DNA of 35,621 bases from an uncultured Eubacteriales bacterium (lineage in GTDB: Bacteria; Bacillota; Clostridia; Oscillospirales; CAG-272), in the NCBI GenBank assembly GCA_934447715.1, contig CAKSER010000016.1:1-35621 (forward strand). Reading direction: 5' to 3'. Positions within the stretch are counted from its first letter, which is position 1. Every line of letters starts with the position of its first letter. This document shows, piece by piece, positions 6,580 through 15,916 of the stretch. The notes under the pieces are model-generated. The model saw only the letters and a program-made list of their open reading frames with translations. It was not told the DNA's origin and searched no databases. A program made the position numbers and the translations under genes.

Positions 6580-8748
6580 ATGGCATTGTCCGCAAAATTT
6601 GTCAGAGGGCAGATTGAAAGATTAAAGCCGATTACAAGCAACTGCAGCATACAGGCATGCAGAATCGGACAGAACAAGCTGGGAGAAATAATGTCCCTGC
6701 CGCTTCAGCCGAATTTACAATATGATGAAATTTCCTTCGATAACTTCAGAGCGTGCTGGATAACTCCGAAGAAGGATCAGAACGGAGGTGTAATTCTTTA
6801 TCTGCACGGTGGAGGGTATGTTGCGGGAGACCTTGAATATACAAAGGGCTACGGCTCTGTTCTCGCTGCGCATACAGGTGTAAAAACCTTCTGTATCGAA
6901 TACCGCCTTGCGCCGGAGTTTAAATTCCCGGCACCTGTTGACGACGCGCTTGTTGCATACAGGTTCCTTTTAAGGTCCGGATATTCCGGAGAGCAAATAA
7001 TTCTTGCAGGAGAATCTGCCGGAGGAGGACTGGTATTCTGCCTTGCGCACAAGCTTAAGGAACTCGGCCTTCCGATGCCGGCAGGAATTGTTGCCCTTTC
7101 ACCGTGGACAGATCTTACCTTTTCCGGAAAAAGCTTTAAGGAAAACAGGGAAAACGATCCCTCCCTTTCGGAGGATCTGTTAAGATATTATGCAAAGCTC
7201 TATACCGACGAGCCGGAAAATGAGCTTGTTTCCCCGATTTTCGGCGATCTTTCCGGCATGCCGGATTCTCTTATATTCGTCGGCGGAGACGAAATTCTTC
7301 TTGACGACTCAAGAATGCTCTATAACAGGCTTATCGAGTCCGGCTCAAAATCCGAGCTTGTGATCGCCCCCGAGATGTGGCATGTCTATATGCTCTATAA
7401 TCTGAGCGAAAGAAAGGACGATCAAAAGAAGGTTGACGAGTTTATTCTCGAAAAGATAAAAAATCATCCGCCGAAGGGTCCGAAGTGGATGAAGCTCGAT
7501 AACGCTGCAAAGATATATCCTGCCGCAATGAGCAGGAGCTGGACGAATATTTTCAGAATTTCGGTTACTCTAAAGGACGATATAGATCCGGAAATTCTTC
7601 AGTCCGCACTTGAGGTGACGGTAAGACGCTTCCCGTCGATTGCAGTAGGTCTTAAAAGCGGCATGTTCTGGTTCTATCTGCAGCAGGTCGAGCATGCTCC
7701 TGCGGTAAAGCCGGACACACCCTGTCCGACCGCAAAAATGACAAGGAAGGATCTTGATAAATGCGCATTCCGCGTTTTCTATTACAGAAGCAGAATTGCG
7801 GTTGAGTTCTTCCATTCGCTGACAGACGGCACGGGAGCGATGATCTTCGTCAAAACTCTTGCCGCAGAATATATAGAGCAGAGATACGGAATAACTGTCT
7901 CGGCAACCGACGGCGTTCTTGACCGCGACGAAAAGCCGAAGGCGGAGGAGCTTGAGGACAGTTTCCTTAAATATTCAAGCGACATAAGCGCAGATAGAAA
8001 GGATCCTGCGGCATATCACCTCGGAGGCGAAAAGGACAAGGATGGCTTCAGAACCGTAACTACATTTATTATTGATACCGACAAGGCTCTTGCAAAGTCG
8101 AAGGAATACGGAGTGACACTTACGGTGCTGATGACCGCGCTGCTCACACAGACGATTATTCAGATGCAGGACCGCAAGGTAAAGAATAAGAAAAAGCAAA
8201 GACCGGTAAAGATTCTTGTTCCGGTCAACCTTAGAAAGGTATACGGAAGCAACACCCTAAGGAATTTTGCATACTTTTCTATTCCCGGTGTCGATCCGAG
8301 GCTCGGAGAATATACCTTTGAGGAAATTTTAAGGAGCGTTCAGCTGCAGCTGAATTTCGATGTCAACGACAAAATCCTTTCAACGAAATTCTCCTCGAAT
8401 GTAAAATCCGAAAAGACATTGATTTTGCGTGTCATGCCGCTGTTCATTAAAAATCTGGTAATGAAGATGGTATATAATTTTGTAGGGGAAAGGACAAGCT
8501 GCCTTAATCTTTCAAATCTCGGAGCCGTAACGGTGCCGCCCGAAATGGAGGAATATGTAACAAGATTCGACTTTGTCTTAGGAGTGGAGGCGACAAGACC
8601 GTATAATGTCGGAATGCTTTCATACAAGGACAAGCTTTATCTGAACTTTATAAGGGATACAAAGGAGCCGGAGCTTGAATATCTGTTCTACGAAAATCTG
8701 AGACAGACAGGGCTCGAGGCGGAGGTTGAAAGCAACTCGAGAAAGTAA
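6580..8748 (+). CDS. Fusion of HSL-family alpha/beta hydrolase and condensation-like acyltransferase
   Basis: Two enzymes in one 722-residue chain. Residues ~65-295 form a hormone-sensitive-lipase-type hydrolase: oxyanion motif HGGGY (76-80), nucleophile GESAGG with Ser146, Asp237 (GGDE) and His268 (MWHVY). Residues ~305-715 resemble the chloramphenicol-acetyltransferase/NRPS-condensation/alcohol-acetyltransferase fold, with the active-site motif HSLTDG (412-417, HxxxDG) and a structural RNFAYFS segment. The first half probably cleaves or binds an acyl ester and the second transfers an acyl group; substrates are unknown. No signal peptide is visible. The start at 6580 has GGAAGG 4 bp upstream; an ATG at 6559 would add seven residues. 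A zinc-ribbon membrane protein follows after 35 bp and could localise the enzyme. Confidence 0.85.
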   Translation: MALSAKFVRGQIERLKPITSNCSIQACRIGQNKLGEIMSLPLQPNLQYDEISFDNFRACWITPKKDQNGGVILYLHGGGYVAGDLEYTKGYGSVLAAHTGVKTFCIEYRLAPEFKFPAPVDDALVAYRFLLRSGYSGEQIILAGESAGGGLVFCLAHKLKELGLPMPAGIVALSPWTDLTFSGKSFKENRENDPSLSEDLLRYYAKLYTDEPENELVSPIFGDLSGMPDSLIFVGGDEILLDDSRMLYNRLIESGSKSELVIAPEMWHVYMLYNLSERKDDQKKVDEFILEKIKNHPPKGPKWMKLDNAAKIYPAAMSRSWTNIFRISVTLKDDIDPEILQSALEVTVRRFPSIAVGLKSGMFWFYLQQVEHAPAVKPDTPCPTAKMTRKDLDKCAFRVFYYRSRIAVEFFHSLTDGTGAMIFVKTLAAEYIEQRYGITVSATDGVLDRDEKPKAEELEDSFLKYSSDISADRKDPAAYHLGGEKDKDGFRTVTTFIIDTDKALAKSKEYGVTLTVLMTALLTQTIIQMQDRKVKNKKKQRPVKILVPVNLRKVYGSNTLRNFAYFSIPGVDPRLGEYTFEEILRSVQLQLNFDVNDKILSTKFSSNVKSEKTLILRVMPLFIKNLVMKMVYNFVGERTSCLNLSNLGAVTVPPEMEEYVTRFDFVLGVEATRPYNVGMLSYKDKLYLNFIRDTKEPELEYLFYENLRQTGLEAEVESNSRK

Positions 8749-8783
8749 AAGGCATAAAAAAGACTTGACTGGAGGAAATGATA

Positions 8784-9479
8784 ATGTATTGTGCAAATTG
8801 CGGAGTTAAGCTTGCAGACAGTGAAAAAAAGTGTCCGCTTTGCGGAACGAGAGCATATCATCCGGATATAGAAAGAAAAATAACCCCCGGACCGTATCCG
8901 GAATACCTTGGACCGGAGGATGTAACCTTCAAGCGCAGCGGAGTTATGTTCATTGTTACAATGTTCTTTTTGATAGCGGTGAGCATTCCGCTTCTTTGTG
9001 ACCTAAAGATTAACAGTGCGGTGACATGGTCTGCATATGTTGTGGGAGCGCTGCTTCTGCTTTATGTAATTGCGTGCCTGCCGGCATGGTTTAAAAAGCC
9101 GAATCCGGTTATATTCAGCTCGGTGGATTTTGTCGCCTGCGGATGCTTTCTTTTAATGGTGGATCTGGTCAATCACGGCGGCTGGTTTTTGCCGTTTGCC
9201 TTTCCTGTTACCGGAGTGGCAATGCTGATCACAGTTACGGTTATCGCGCTCTGCCATTATGTAAGAAAGGGCTATTTGTATATTTTCGGCGGCGCATTTA
9301 TCGCTCTCGGAGGCTTTTCCGTTCTGATAGAGCTCATGCTTGATGTTACCTTCGGAATCGGAATGTTCAATTGGTCGATCTATCCGCTTGTCGTCGGCTT
9401 TATTGTCGGAATGTGGCTGATCATTGTCGCAATCTGCAAGCCGATAAGAGAATCGCTTCGAAAGAAGTTTTTTATCTGA
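8784..9479 (+). CDS. Zinc-ribbon multi-pass membrane protein (DUF6320-like)
   Basis: A 231-residue protein beginning with a zinc ribbon: CANCG near the N-terminus and CPLCG about 15 residues later, followed by a short linker and about six hydrophobic helices. I believe it belongs to the family annotated DUF6320, but the name is from memory. The ribbon would face the cytoplasm. The ATG at 8784 stands 8 bp after GGAGG, a better spacing than the ATG at 8778, so I chose the shorter form starting MYCANCG. Position directly behind the hydrolase-acyltransferase suggests a joint function at the membrane, possibly on lipids. No enzymatic motif is visible. Confidence 0.82.
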   Translation: MYCANCGVKLADSEKKCPLCGTRAYHPDIERKITPGPYPEYLGPEDVTFKRSGVMFIVTMFFLIAVSIPLLCDLKINSAVTWSAYVVGALLLLYVIACLPAWFKKPNPVIFSSVDFVACGCFLLMVDLVNHGGWFLPFAFPVTGVAMLITVTVIALCHYVRKGYLYIFGGAFIALGGFSVLIELMLDVTFGIGMFNWSIYPLVVGFIVGMWLIIVAICKPIRESLRKKFFI

Positions 9480-9525
9480 ACGAACCGTAAGAAGCCGCAA
9501 GAATCTAAAAGAAAGAGAAGAAAAG

Positions 9526-9963
9526 ATGAAGCACGTTGATATATATACCGACGGTGCCTGCTCCGGAAACCCGGGTGCGGGAGGCTACGGAGCAATTCTC
9601 GTCTATAAGGGAAAGGAGCTTGAGCTTTCAAAGGGCTTTGCCGAGACGACGAACAACCGTATGGAGCTTTCGGCGGCGATAGCGGCGCTCGAGGCGCTGA
9701 ACGAGCCGTGCGAGGTTACACTCACCTCGGATTCGAAGTATCTTGTGGACGGAATGAACCTCGGCTGGGCTGCATCCTGGAAGAAGAAAAACTGGATCAA
9801 GTCGGACAAAAAGCCGGCGCTCAATTCCGATCTGTGGGGTAGACTTCTTGAATTAAATGACATACATAAGATCACCTTTGTGTGGATAAAGGGTCACGCA
9901 GGGCATCCGTATAACGAAAGATGCGATCGCCTTGCCGTAGCCGCAACAGAAACGGTCAGATGA
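9526..9963 (+). CDS. rnhA: Ribonuclease HI
   Basis: Degrades the RNA strand of RNA-DNA hybrids such as R-loops and primers. The 145-residue length is usual for a bacterial single-domain RNase HI. The catalytic set is complete: Asp9 (YTDGACSGNPG), Glu47 (RMEL), Asp69 (TSDSKY), His124 (KGHAGHPYN) and Asp134 (RCDRLA). The basic protrusion (WKKKNWIKSDKKP) used for hybrid binding is present. The Shine-Dalgarno is weak (AGAGAAG). It sits 46 bp after the zinc-ribbon gene, most likely in the same transcript; the association appears to be positional rather than functional. Confidence 0.96.
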   Translation: MKHVDIYTDGACSGNPGAGGYGAILVYKGKELELSKGFAETTNNRMELSAAIAALEALNEPCEVTLTSDSKYLVDGMNLGWAASWKKKNWIKSDKKPALNSDLWGRLLELNDIHKITFVWIKGHAGHPYNERCDRLAVAATETVR

Positions 9964-10017
9964 AAAGGAAAACGAAAAACAGAAAAGAAACAGAACAGAA
10001 CCGGAAAAGAACTGAAA

Positions 10018-11196
10018 ATGAAGATAAAAATCAGAATACTTAAAGCGGCAGCCGTTTTGGCTTCGGCATTCCTGCTTATAATGAATGTCGGCGCATCCTC
10101 CTTTAAAACAAGCTCCGGAATTGATGATCACGGAGATTTTACAATTGCGGTTGTGCCGGATATGCAGGTTCTTTCAAAGGATCATCCCGAAAGCCTTTCG
10201 GTGCTGACCGGATGGATTGCGGATAACGTTGAAAAGGAAAACATCCGCTTCGTGACGTTTCTCGGAGATATGACGGATGATAACAAAAAGGGAGAATGGG
10301 CGGATGTCAAGGCTGCAACCGACCTTCTTAAGGGAAAGGTCAGCTTCTCGGTAATAAACGGCAACCGGGATATGAACGACAAATCGCAGAAAAGAGATCT
10401 TGAAAGATTCACCTCTGCCTATCCGCTGTCGGATTTTGAGTCCTATCCGGAATACGGAGGAGCATATTCCGACGATTGCCTAAATACGTTTTATACATTC
10501 GAGCAGGGCGGACTTAAGTACATGATCCTCTGCCTTGAATTTGCTCCGAGAGACGGGGTTATCGACTGGGCAAAGTCGGTAATCGAGGCACATCCGGGGC
10601 ATAATGTAATAATTACAACCCACGGATTTCTTGACGATGACGGAAATGTAATCGAAAAGACCTCGGCCGACAGCTTTTTTAATTATTCCTATATCGGAGG
10701 CGAGGGAAACTGCGGAGATACGATCAGAGACGAGCTTCTTTTAAAATATAATAATATTGTTCTTCTTTTGTGCGGCCACCGCGGCGATGGGGATCTTGTA
10801 AGCTATACAAGTACGACCTCTGACGGTACGAAAACAGTTGCTCTGATGGCAAACGGAACAGATATTGATAAAATCTGCGAAAACGGCGCAGGAATGGTTC
10901 TGCTTCTCCACTTTAAAAACGGCTCGGGCGAGGTAAGCTGCGAGTACTATTCCACCGTGCTCGGAAAGTACTACGGAAACCGGAATCAGATCAGCTTAAA
11001 GCTCGATACGGTCATGCCGGATAACGCATCCTGCATAGTAAAGGGGCAAAATAATCAGACAAGTCAGACCGATAATACAAGCAAGACAGGCCCAAACGAA
11101 ACCCACCTTGAGGCTGTGATCTATATTGCTTTAGCAGCCGCCGCTCTTGCGTTCGGTGTTGCCTTTGTCATACTTAAAAGAAAGAAAAAACGGTGA
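10018..11196 (+). CDS. Exported, membrane-anchored calcineurin-like metallophosphoesterase
   Basis: The 392-residue protein starts with a signal peptide (basic KIKIR, hydrophobic core to ~26, then GASS) and ends with a hydrophobic helix (~365-386) plus a KRKKKR tail, after a Thr/Asn/Gln-rich linker containing SKTG. This architecture resembles a cell-wall sorting signal, but a clear LPxTG is absent, so a plain membrane anchor is as likely. Metal-binding motifs are PDMQ (47-50, with Gln in place of the usual His, common in this subfamily), GDMTDD (Asp84), GNRD (Asn116), TTHG and CGHRGDG. The catalytic domain would be extracellular. Probable role: phosphomonoester or phosphodiester hydrolysis outside the cell; substrate unknown. 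Confidence 0.85.
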   Translation: MKIKIRILKAAAVLASAFLLIMNVGASSFKTSSGIDDHGDFTIAVVPDMQVLSKDHPESLSVLTGWIADNVEKENIRFVTFLGDMTDDNKKGEWADVKAATDLLKGKVSFSVINGNRDMNDKSQKRDLERFTSAYPLSDFESYPEYGGAYSDDCLNTFYTFEQGGLKYMILCLEFAPRDGVIDWAKSVIEAHPGHNVIITTHGFLDDDGNVIEKTSADSFFNYSYIGGEGNCGDTIRDELLLKYNNIVLLLCGHRGDGDLVSYTSTTSDGTKTVALMANGTDIDKICENGAGMVLLLHFKNGSGEVSCEYYSTVLGKYYGNRNQISLKLDTVMPDNASCIVKGQNNQTSQTDNTSKTGPNETHLEAVIYIALAAAALAFGVAFVILKRKKKR

Positions 11197-11248
11197 GACG
11201 GTTTTGCAGGACAAATAATGTTTATAGGAAAGGGAGTGGAAAAGGACA

Positions 11249-12037
11249 GTGAAAGAAAGATTGATTCAGCTGCTCAGCGCGGATGAGTCTTATACGAAAG
11301 ACAGAAAGATCGCCATGTATGAGTTTGGCTTGTCGGAGGATAAGCACTATGATGTCCTTGTTGTTGCTCCCGGCTGGAAGCCTACAAAAATCATGACAGG
11401 CTATGATGTGGATATTACCTGCACAAAGGAGCACAGCTATATAAACGGCTATGAGGTAAAAGGAGACGACTTTCTTATCGGGTGGATACAGTGCTCCAGC
11501 GGAGCAAGCAGCCTGATCGATGAATTGTCGACCTGTGCATACCTGGATTTTGATAAGCTGGTCTTTGTGGGCGCTGTGGGCAGCCTGGTGCCGGAGATTG
11601 GTTTAGGTACGCTCTGCACCCCTAAGTGGAGCGTGTCCGGAAACCTTGCAAACGGCTATCTGCTCGAGGATATTCGAAAATACAAGCCTTTTGAGAGGGT
11701 TTATCCGAATGATCCTTCCTTTGTGCAGCAGGTGTCGGAGCTCTGTCCGGATATGATCTCTGCCCCGGTATTCTGCACCGACTCCATCTTCTGCGAGTAT
11801 TCCCACCTGGACTTTATCAAATCCTTTGGTGCAAAGCTTATTGAAATGGAAACCAGCTCATTTTATCTTATGGCAGATCTGTTTGAGAAGCCGGCAATTG
11901 CGCTTTTGGCTGTATCCGACAACTCTGCGAGCGGCGATCCCTTGGTGGCGCGCACCGAGGAGCAGAAGCTGCTTTATAATATCACCCGAAAACAGGTGAT
12001 TCCGAAGATTCTTATGGATATTGCAAGGATGAAGTAA
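11249..12037 (+). CDS. Nucleoside phosphorylase / MTA-SAH nucleosidase superfamily protein
   Basis: A 262-residue cytosolic protein of the PNP_UDP_1 superfamily, which cleaves N-glycosidic bonds of nucleosides. GAVGSL followed by a Gly-rich LGTLCTP strand corresponds to the base/phosphate region, EMETSSFY to the ribose-binding Glu-Met-Glu motif, and AVSDNSASGDP to the loop carrying the catalytic Asp. It differs enough from DeoD, Pfs and Udp that I would not name a substrate. The frame starts with GTG at 11249; AAAGGA is only 2 bp away, whereas AAGGGAG at ~11230 is 12 bp away, so the start is uncertain. Codon choice (many CTG and GGC) differs by eye from the neighbours, a possible sign of acquisition. 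A terminator follows after 10 bp. Confidence 0.82.
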   Translation: MKERLIQLLSADESYTKDRKIAMYEFGLSEDKHYDVLVVAPGWKPTKIMTGYDVDITCTKEHSYINGYEVKGDDFLIGWIQCSSGASSLIDELSTCAYLDFDKLVFVGAVGSLVPEIGLGTLCTPKWSVSGNLANGYLLEDIRKYKPFERVYPNDPSFVQQVSELCPDMISAPVFCTDSIFCEYSHLDFIKSFGAKLIEMETSSFYLMADLFEKPAIALLAVSDNSASGDPLVARTEEQKLLYNITRKQVIPKILMDIARMK

Positions 12038-12047
12038 ATATGGTATC

Positions 12048-12083
12048 AGCCTCGTCGGCATAAATGCCGGTGGGGCTGTTTTT
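12048..12083 (+). terminator. Rho-independent terminator of the 6580-12037 unit
   Basis: A 13-bp stem (12048-12060 with 12065-12077, including three G-U pairs) with a TAAA loop is followed by G and five T. It closes the plus-strand unit before the convergent nifJ gene. Confidence 0.85.
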
Positions 12084-12133
12084 CGCTTTAAAGCGTGTTG
12101 CCGCGTGTTATAGCAGCGCTTATATATTTTTAG

Positions 12134-12177
12134 AAAAAAATCCCACCGGAAGCAGATTGCTTACCGATGGGATTTTA
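12134..12177 (-). terminator. Terminator of nifJ
   Basis: A long imperfect hairpin (AAAATCCCA at the outer end, TCGG/CCGG and AAGCA/TGCTT within) ends in a run of T on the minus strand. It lies ~90 bp beyond the nifJ stop codon; its A/T flanks make it potentially bidirectional. Confidence 0.8.
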
Positions 12178-12215
12178 TTTTATAGCCTAATAAGAGCCGC
12201 GTCTGATTTCAAAGT

Positions 12216-12257
12216 CTGAATCGGTACCCGATCAAACCGGTACCCCGATTGAATCAG
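12216..12257. repeat. Palindromic sequence downstream of nifJ
   Basis: Two GGTACC sites (12223-12228, 12239-12244) lie within near-identical CGGTACCCGAT/CGGTACCCCGAT copies. Together with AATC/GATT and CTG/CAG they can form a bulged hairpin. It is in the nifJ 3' untranslated region; no function is evident. Confidence 0.4.
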
Positions 12258-12269
12258 CCCTAGGAGAAA

Positions 12270-15200
12270 TCAGTCGCCGTAAAGCTCGGAGAGCTTCTTG
12301 AGTCTTGCGTACTTTTCCTTTGCGGTCTTCTCGGCAAGAGAGAAGAGCTCCTCTGCTCTCTCCGGGAATGCCAGTGCAAGGCGGTTGTAACGTGTCTCGC
12401 TCTTGATGAAGTCTGTGTAGCTTGCAGTCGGATCCTTCGAGTCGATTACAAGTGCCTTCTTGCCCTCAGCCTTGAGTGTCGGGTTGTATCTGAACAGCTG
12501 CCAGTAGCCTGCCTCAACGGCGCGCTTCATTTCGATCTGGCAGTTAGCCATTGTTCCCTTAATACCGTGCATCTCGCAGGGAGCGTAGCCGATGATGAGC
12601 GACGGTCCGTGATATGCCTCGGCTTCCTTTATAGCCTTGAGTGTCTGGTTCATGTCAGCGCCCATAGCGATCTGTGCAACATAAACGTAGCCGTAGGACA
12701 TTGCAATCTCTGCAAGGTTCTTCTTTGCAACAGCCTTACCTGCTGCGGCAAACTGTGCAACCTGACCGATTCTGGATGCCTTGGATGCCTGTCCGCCGGT
12801 GTTGGAGTAAACCTCGGTATCGAATACGAAGATGTTTACATCCTCGCCGGAAGCGATGACATGGTCAAGTCCGCCGAATCCGATATCGTAAGCCCATCCG
12901 TCTCCGCCGAAGATCCATATCGACTTCTTTGCAAGATAGGACTTCTCGGCAAGAATCTTTGTGCGGAGCTCGTTCTTGCAGTCGCAGGACTCGAGCATCG
13001 AAACAAGGGCTCTTGTTGCCTTTGCATTTGCTTCTCCGTCGTCGATTGTGTTGAGATATTCGTCGATAACTGCAATCTTTTCATCGTTTGAAACCTGCTC
13101 ACGGAGCTGCTTTACATAGCCGATAAGTCTTTCGCGGATTGCGTTCTGACCGAAGCTCATTCCGAGACCGTGCTCTGCGTTATCCTCAAACAGCGAGTTT
13201 GCCCATGCAGGACCGAACTTGCTTTCTCTGTTGACGGTGTACGGCATAGCCGGAGCGGATCCGCCCCAAATCGAGGAGCATCCTGTTGCGTTCGAAATAT
13301 ACATTCTCTCGCCGAAGAGCTGTGTAACAAGACGTGCATAGGATGTTTCTGCACATCCTGCGCAGGAGCCGGAGAACTCAAGCAGCGGCTGCTTGAACTG
13401 GCTGCCCTTTACGGTTGTATCTGCAAACGGAAGCGGTTTGGATGAAACCTCGTTTACTGCGTAATCGAAGACCTCCTGCTGGTCGATCTGGCTTGCCTGA
13501 GATACCATCTCAAGCGCTCTCTTCTCGGGTTTTGTAGGACATGCCTTTACGCAGAGAGTACATCCCATACAGTCAAGTGGACTGATTGCAAGAGTGAACT
13601 TCAGATTCTCGCAGCCCTTGCCGATCATCTTTGCCGTGAACTTTGTCTGTGCAGGAGCCTTTGCAGCCTCCTCCTCGCTCATGACGAACGGACGGATAGT
13701 TGCGTGCGGACAAACGAACGAGCACTGGTTACACTGGATACAGTTTTCCGGATGCCATACGGGAACGTCGACTGCAACGCCTCTCTTCTCGTATGCGGCA
13801 CCGCCGACAGGGTACTGACCGTCTGCGCAATCGATAAATGCGGAAACGGGGAGCGAGTCGCCCTGCATCTTGTTGACCGGCTTGATGATCTCCTTGACGA
13901 ACTTGACGAGCTCGGGACGGTCGCCTGTGATAATCTCTTCGCCGTTTGTGTCAACTGCGTTCTTCCAATCCTCCGGAACGTCATACTTAACATATGCGTT
14001 GGCACCTGCATCGATTGCCTTGTAGTTCATCTGAACTACCTCTTCGCCCTTCTTGGAGTAGGACTTCTTTGCCATGTACTTCATGTACTCGATGGCGTCC
14101 TCCTTCGGCATTACGTTTGCAAGAGCAAAGAATGCGGACTGAAGAATGGTATTTGTTCTCTTGCCCATTCCGATTTCACGGGCAAGGTCGATAGCGTTTA
14201 CTGTATAGAAATTGATGTTGTTCTTTGCGATGTACTGCTTTGCCTCAGCCGGGAGGAGCTTTTCAACCTCTTCCTTTGTCCACTGGCAGTTGAGAAGGAA
14301 TGTACCGTTCGGTTTTACGTCGTTTACGATCTTGTATCCCTTAAGCATAAATGACGGGTTGTGGCATGCGACAAAGTTTGCCTTTGTAACGTAGTACGGG
14401 CTCTTGATCGGCTTATCACCGAAACGGAGGTGCGAAATTGTTACGCCGCCTGTCTTCTTTGAGTCGTACTGGAAATATGCCTGAATGTATTTATCTGTGT
14501 GGTCACCGATAATCTTGATGGAGTTTTTGTTTGCTCCGACGGTTCCGTCTCCGCCGAGTCCCCAGAACTTGCAGGAAATTGTTCCTTTTGCGCTTGTGTC
14601 GGGGCAGTTTGCCTTCTCCTTGAGAGAGTGCTTTGTAACATCGTCGACGATTCCGATTGTGAAGCGGTTCTTCGGCTCATCCTTTGCAAGATTGTCAAAT
14701 ACTGCAAATACAGATGCCGGAGGAGTATCCTTCGAACCGAGACCGTAGCGTCCGCCGACAACCTTGATATCGCTTCTGCCACACTCTGCAAGAGCTGTAA
14801 CAACATCGAGATAAAGCGGCTCGCCGAGAGCGCCGGGCTCTTTTGTTCTGTCGAGGACAGCGATCTTCTTGACTGTTTCGGGAAGAGCCTCAACAAGCTT
14901 TTCTGCGCTGAAAGGACGGTAAAGTCTTACCTTGACAAGTCCGACCTTCTTGCCTTTTGAGATCATGTAGTCGACAACCTCGTCTGCAACATCGCAGAAG
15001 GAGCCCATGCAGATGATTACGTTTTCCGCATCGGGTGCGCCGTGGTAGTTGAACAGCTTGTAGTCTGTGCCGATCTTCTTGTTGATCTTGCCCATGTACT
15101 TTTCAACGATGCCGGGAATAGCATCATAGTACTTGTTGCATGCCTCTCTGTGCTGGAAGAAGATATCTCCGTTTTCAGCAGAGCCGCGGAGTGCGGGATG

Positions 15201-15869
15201 CTCAGGATTGAGAGCGTGCTTGCGGAACTTTTCAACAGCCTTTTCGTTTACCATGTCCTTAAGATCATCAAAATCCCAGACCTCGATCTTCTGAATCTCG
15301 TGAGAGGTTCTGAAGCCGTCGAAGAAGTTGAGGAAAGGAACACTTCCTTCGATAGCAGCAAGATGAGCTATCGCACCGAGGTCCATAACCTCCTGGGGGT
15401 TGGACTCTGCGAGCATTGCAAAACCGGTCTGACGGCATGCATAAACGTCGGAATGATCACCGAAAATGTTAAGCGCATGAGCAGCAACGGTTCTTGCGGA
15501 AACGTGGAATACGCCGGGCAAAAGCTCTCCGGCGATCTTGTACATGTTAGGAATCATCAGAAGAAGACCCTGAGAAGCGGTGAAGGTGGTGGTAAGAGCA
15601 CCTGCTGCAAGAGATCCGTGAACGGTTCCGGCAGCACCTGCCTCCGACTGCATTTCAACAACCTTAACCTTTTCACCGAAAATGTTAAGGGCAGGCTTTC
15701 CTAATACGTTTTTGCCGGATGCAGCCCACTGATCGCAGTAGTCCGCCATCGGGCTGGACGGAGTGATGGGGTAAATTCCGGCGACTTCGGTAAATGCATA
15801 TGCAACATGAGCAGCCGCGGTATTTCCGTCCATCGAAAGCTTTGCTCTTTCGAGCTTTTTCTTTGACAT
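12270..15869 (-). CDS. nifJ: Pyruvate:ferredoxin (flavodoxin) oxidoreductase
   Basis: Oxidises pyruvate with CoA to acetyl-CoA and CO2, passing electrons to ferredoxin; the central catabolic step of fermentative anaerobes. At 1199 residues it is the full single-chain form. Order seen: N-terminal domain with YPITPSSPMADYCD near residue 30, the CoA/transketolase-like middle domains, a ferredoxin-like insert with two [4Fe-4S] motifs (CIQCNQCSFVCP and CMGCTLCVKACP), then the thiamine-diphosphate domain (CAGCAET, ATGCSSIWG, and GGDGWAYDIGFGGLDH) with the GDG Mg-binding motif. I chose the start at 15869 because GGAGG stands ~10 bp upstream and the protein begins MSKKKLERAK; an upstream ATG at 15956 is inside the promoter. 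It is transcribed alone. Confidence 0.97.
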   Translation of the reverse strand: MSKKKLERAKLSMDGNTAAAHVAYAFTEVAGIYPITPSSPMADYCDQWAASGKNVLGKPALNIFGEKVKVVEMQSEAGAAGTVHGSLAAGALTTTFTASQGLLLMIPNMYKIAGELLPGVFHVSARTVAAHALNIFGDHSDVYACRQTGFAMLAESNPQEVMDLGAIAHLAAIEGSVPFLNFFDGFRTSHEIQKIEVWDFDDLKDMVNEKAVEKFRKHALNPEHPALRGSAENGDIFFQHREACNKYYDAIPGIVEKYMGKINKKIGTDYKLFNYHGAPDAENVIICMGSFCDVADEVVDYMISKGKKVGLVKVRLYRPFSAEKLVEALPETVKKIAVLDRTKEPGALGEPLYLDVVTALAECGRSDIKVVGGRYGLGSKDTPPASVFAVFDNLAKDEPKNRFTIGIVDDVTKHSLKEKANCPDTSAKGTISCKFWGLGGDGTVGANKNSIKIIGDHTDKYIQAYFQYDSKKTGGVTISHLRFGDKPIKSPYYVTKANFVACHNPSFMLKGYKIVNDVKPNGTFLLNCQWTKEEVEKLLPAEAKQYIAKNNINFYTVNAIDLAREIGMGKRTNTILQSAFFALANVMPKEDAIEYMKYMAKKSYSKKGEEVVQMNYKAIDAGANAYVKYDVPEDWKNAVDTNGEEIITGDRPELVKFVKEIIKPVNKMQGDSLPVSAFIDCADGQYPVGGAAYEKRGVAVDVPVWHPENCIQCNQCSFVCPHATIRPFVMSEEEAAKAPAQTKFTAKMIGKGCENLKFTLAISPLDCMGCTLCVKACPTKPEKRALEMVSQASQIDQQEVFDYAVNEVSSKPLPFADTTVKGSQFKQPLLEFSGSCAGCAETSYARLVTQLFGERMYISNATGCSSIWGGSAPAMPYTVNRESKFGPAWANSLFEDNAEHGLGMSFGQNAIRERLIGYVKQLREQVSNDEKIAVIDEYLNTIDDGEANAKATRALVSMLESCDCKNELRTKILAEKSYLAKKSIWIFGGDGWAYDIGFGGLDHVIASGEDVNIFVFDTEVYSNTGGQASKASRIGQVAQFAAAGKAVAKKNLAEIAMSYGYVYVAQIAMGADMNQTLKAIKEAEAYHGPSLIIGYAPCEMHGIKGTMANCQIEMKRAVEAGYWQLFRYNPTLKAEGKKALVIDSKDPTASYTDFIKSETRYNRLALAFPERAEELFSLAEKTAKEKYARLKKLSELYGD

Positions 15870-15916
15870 TTCTTTATATCCTCCATAAACAATTTTGTAA
15901 TTGCAATCATAGCTAT

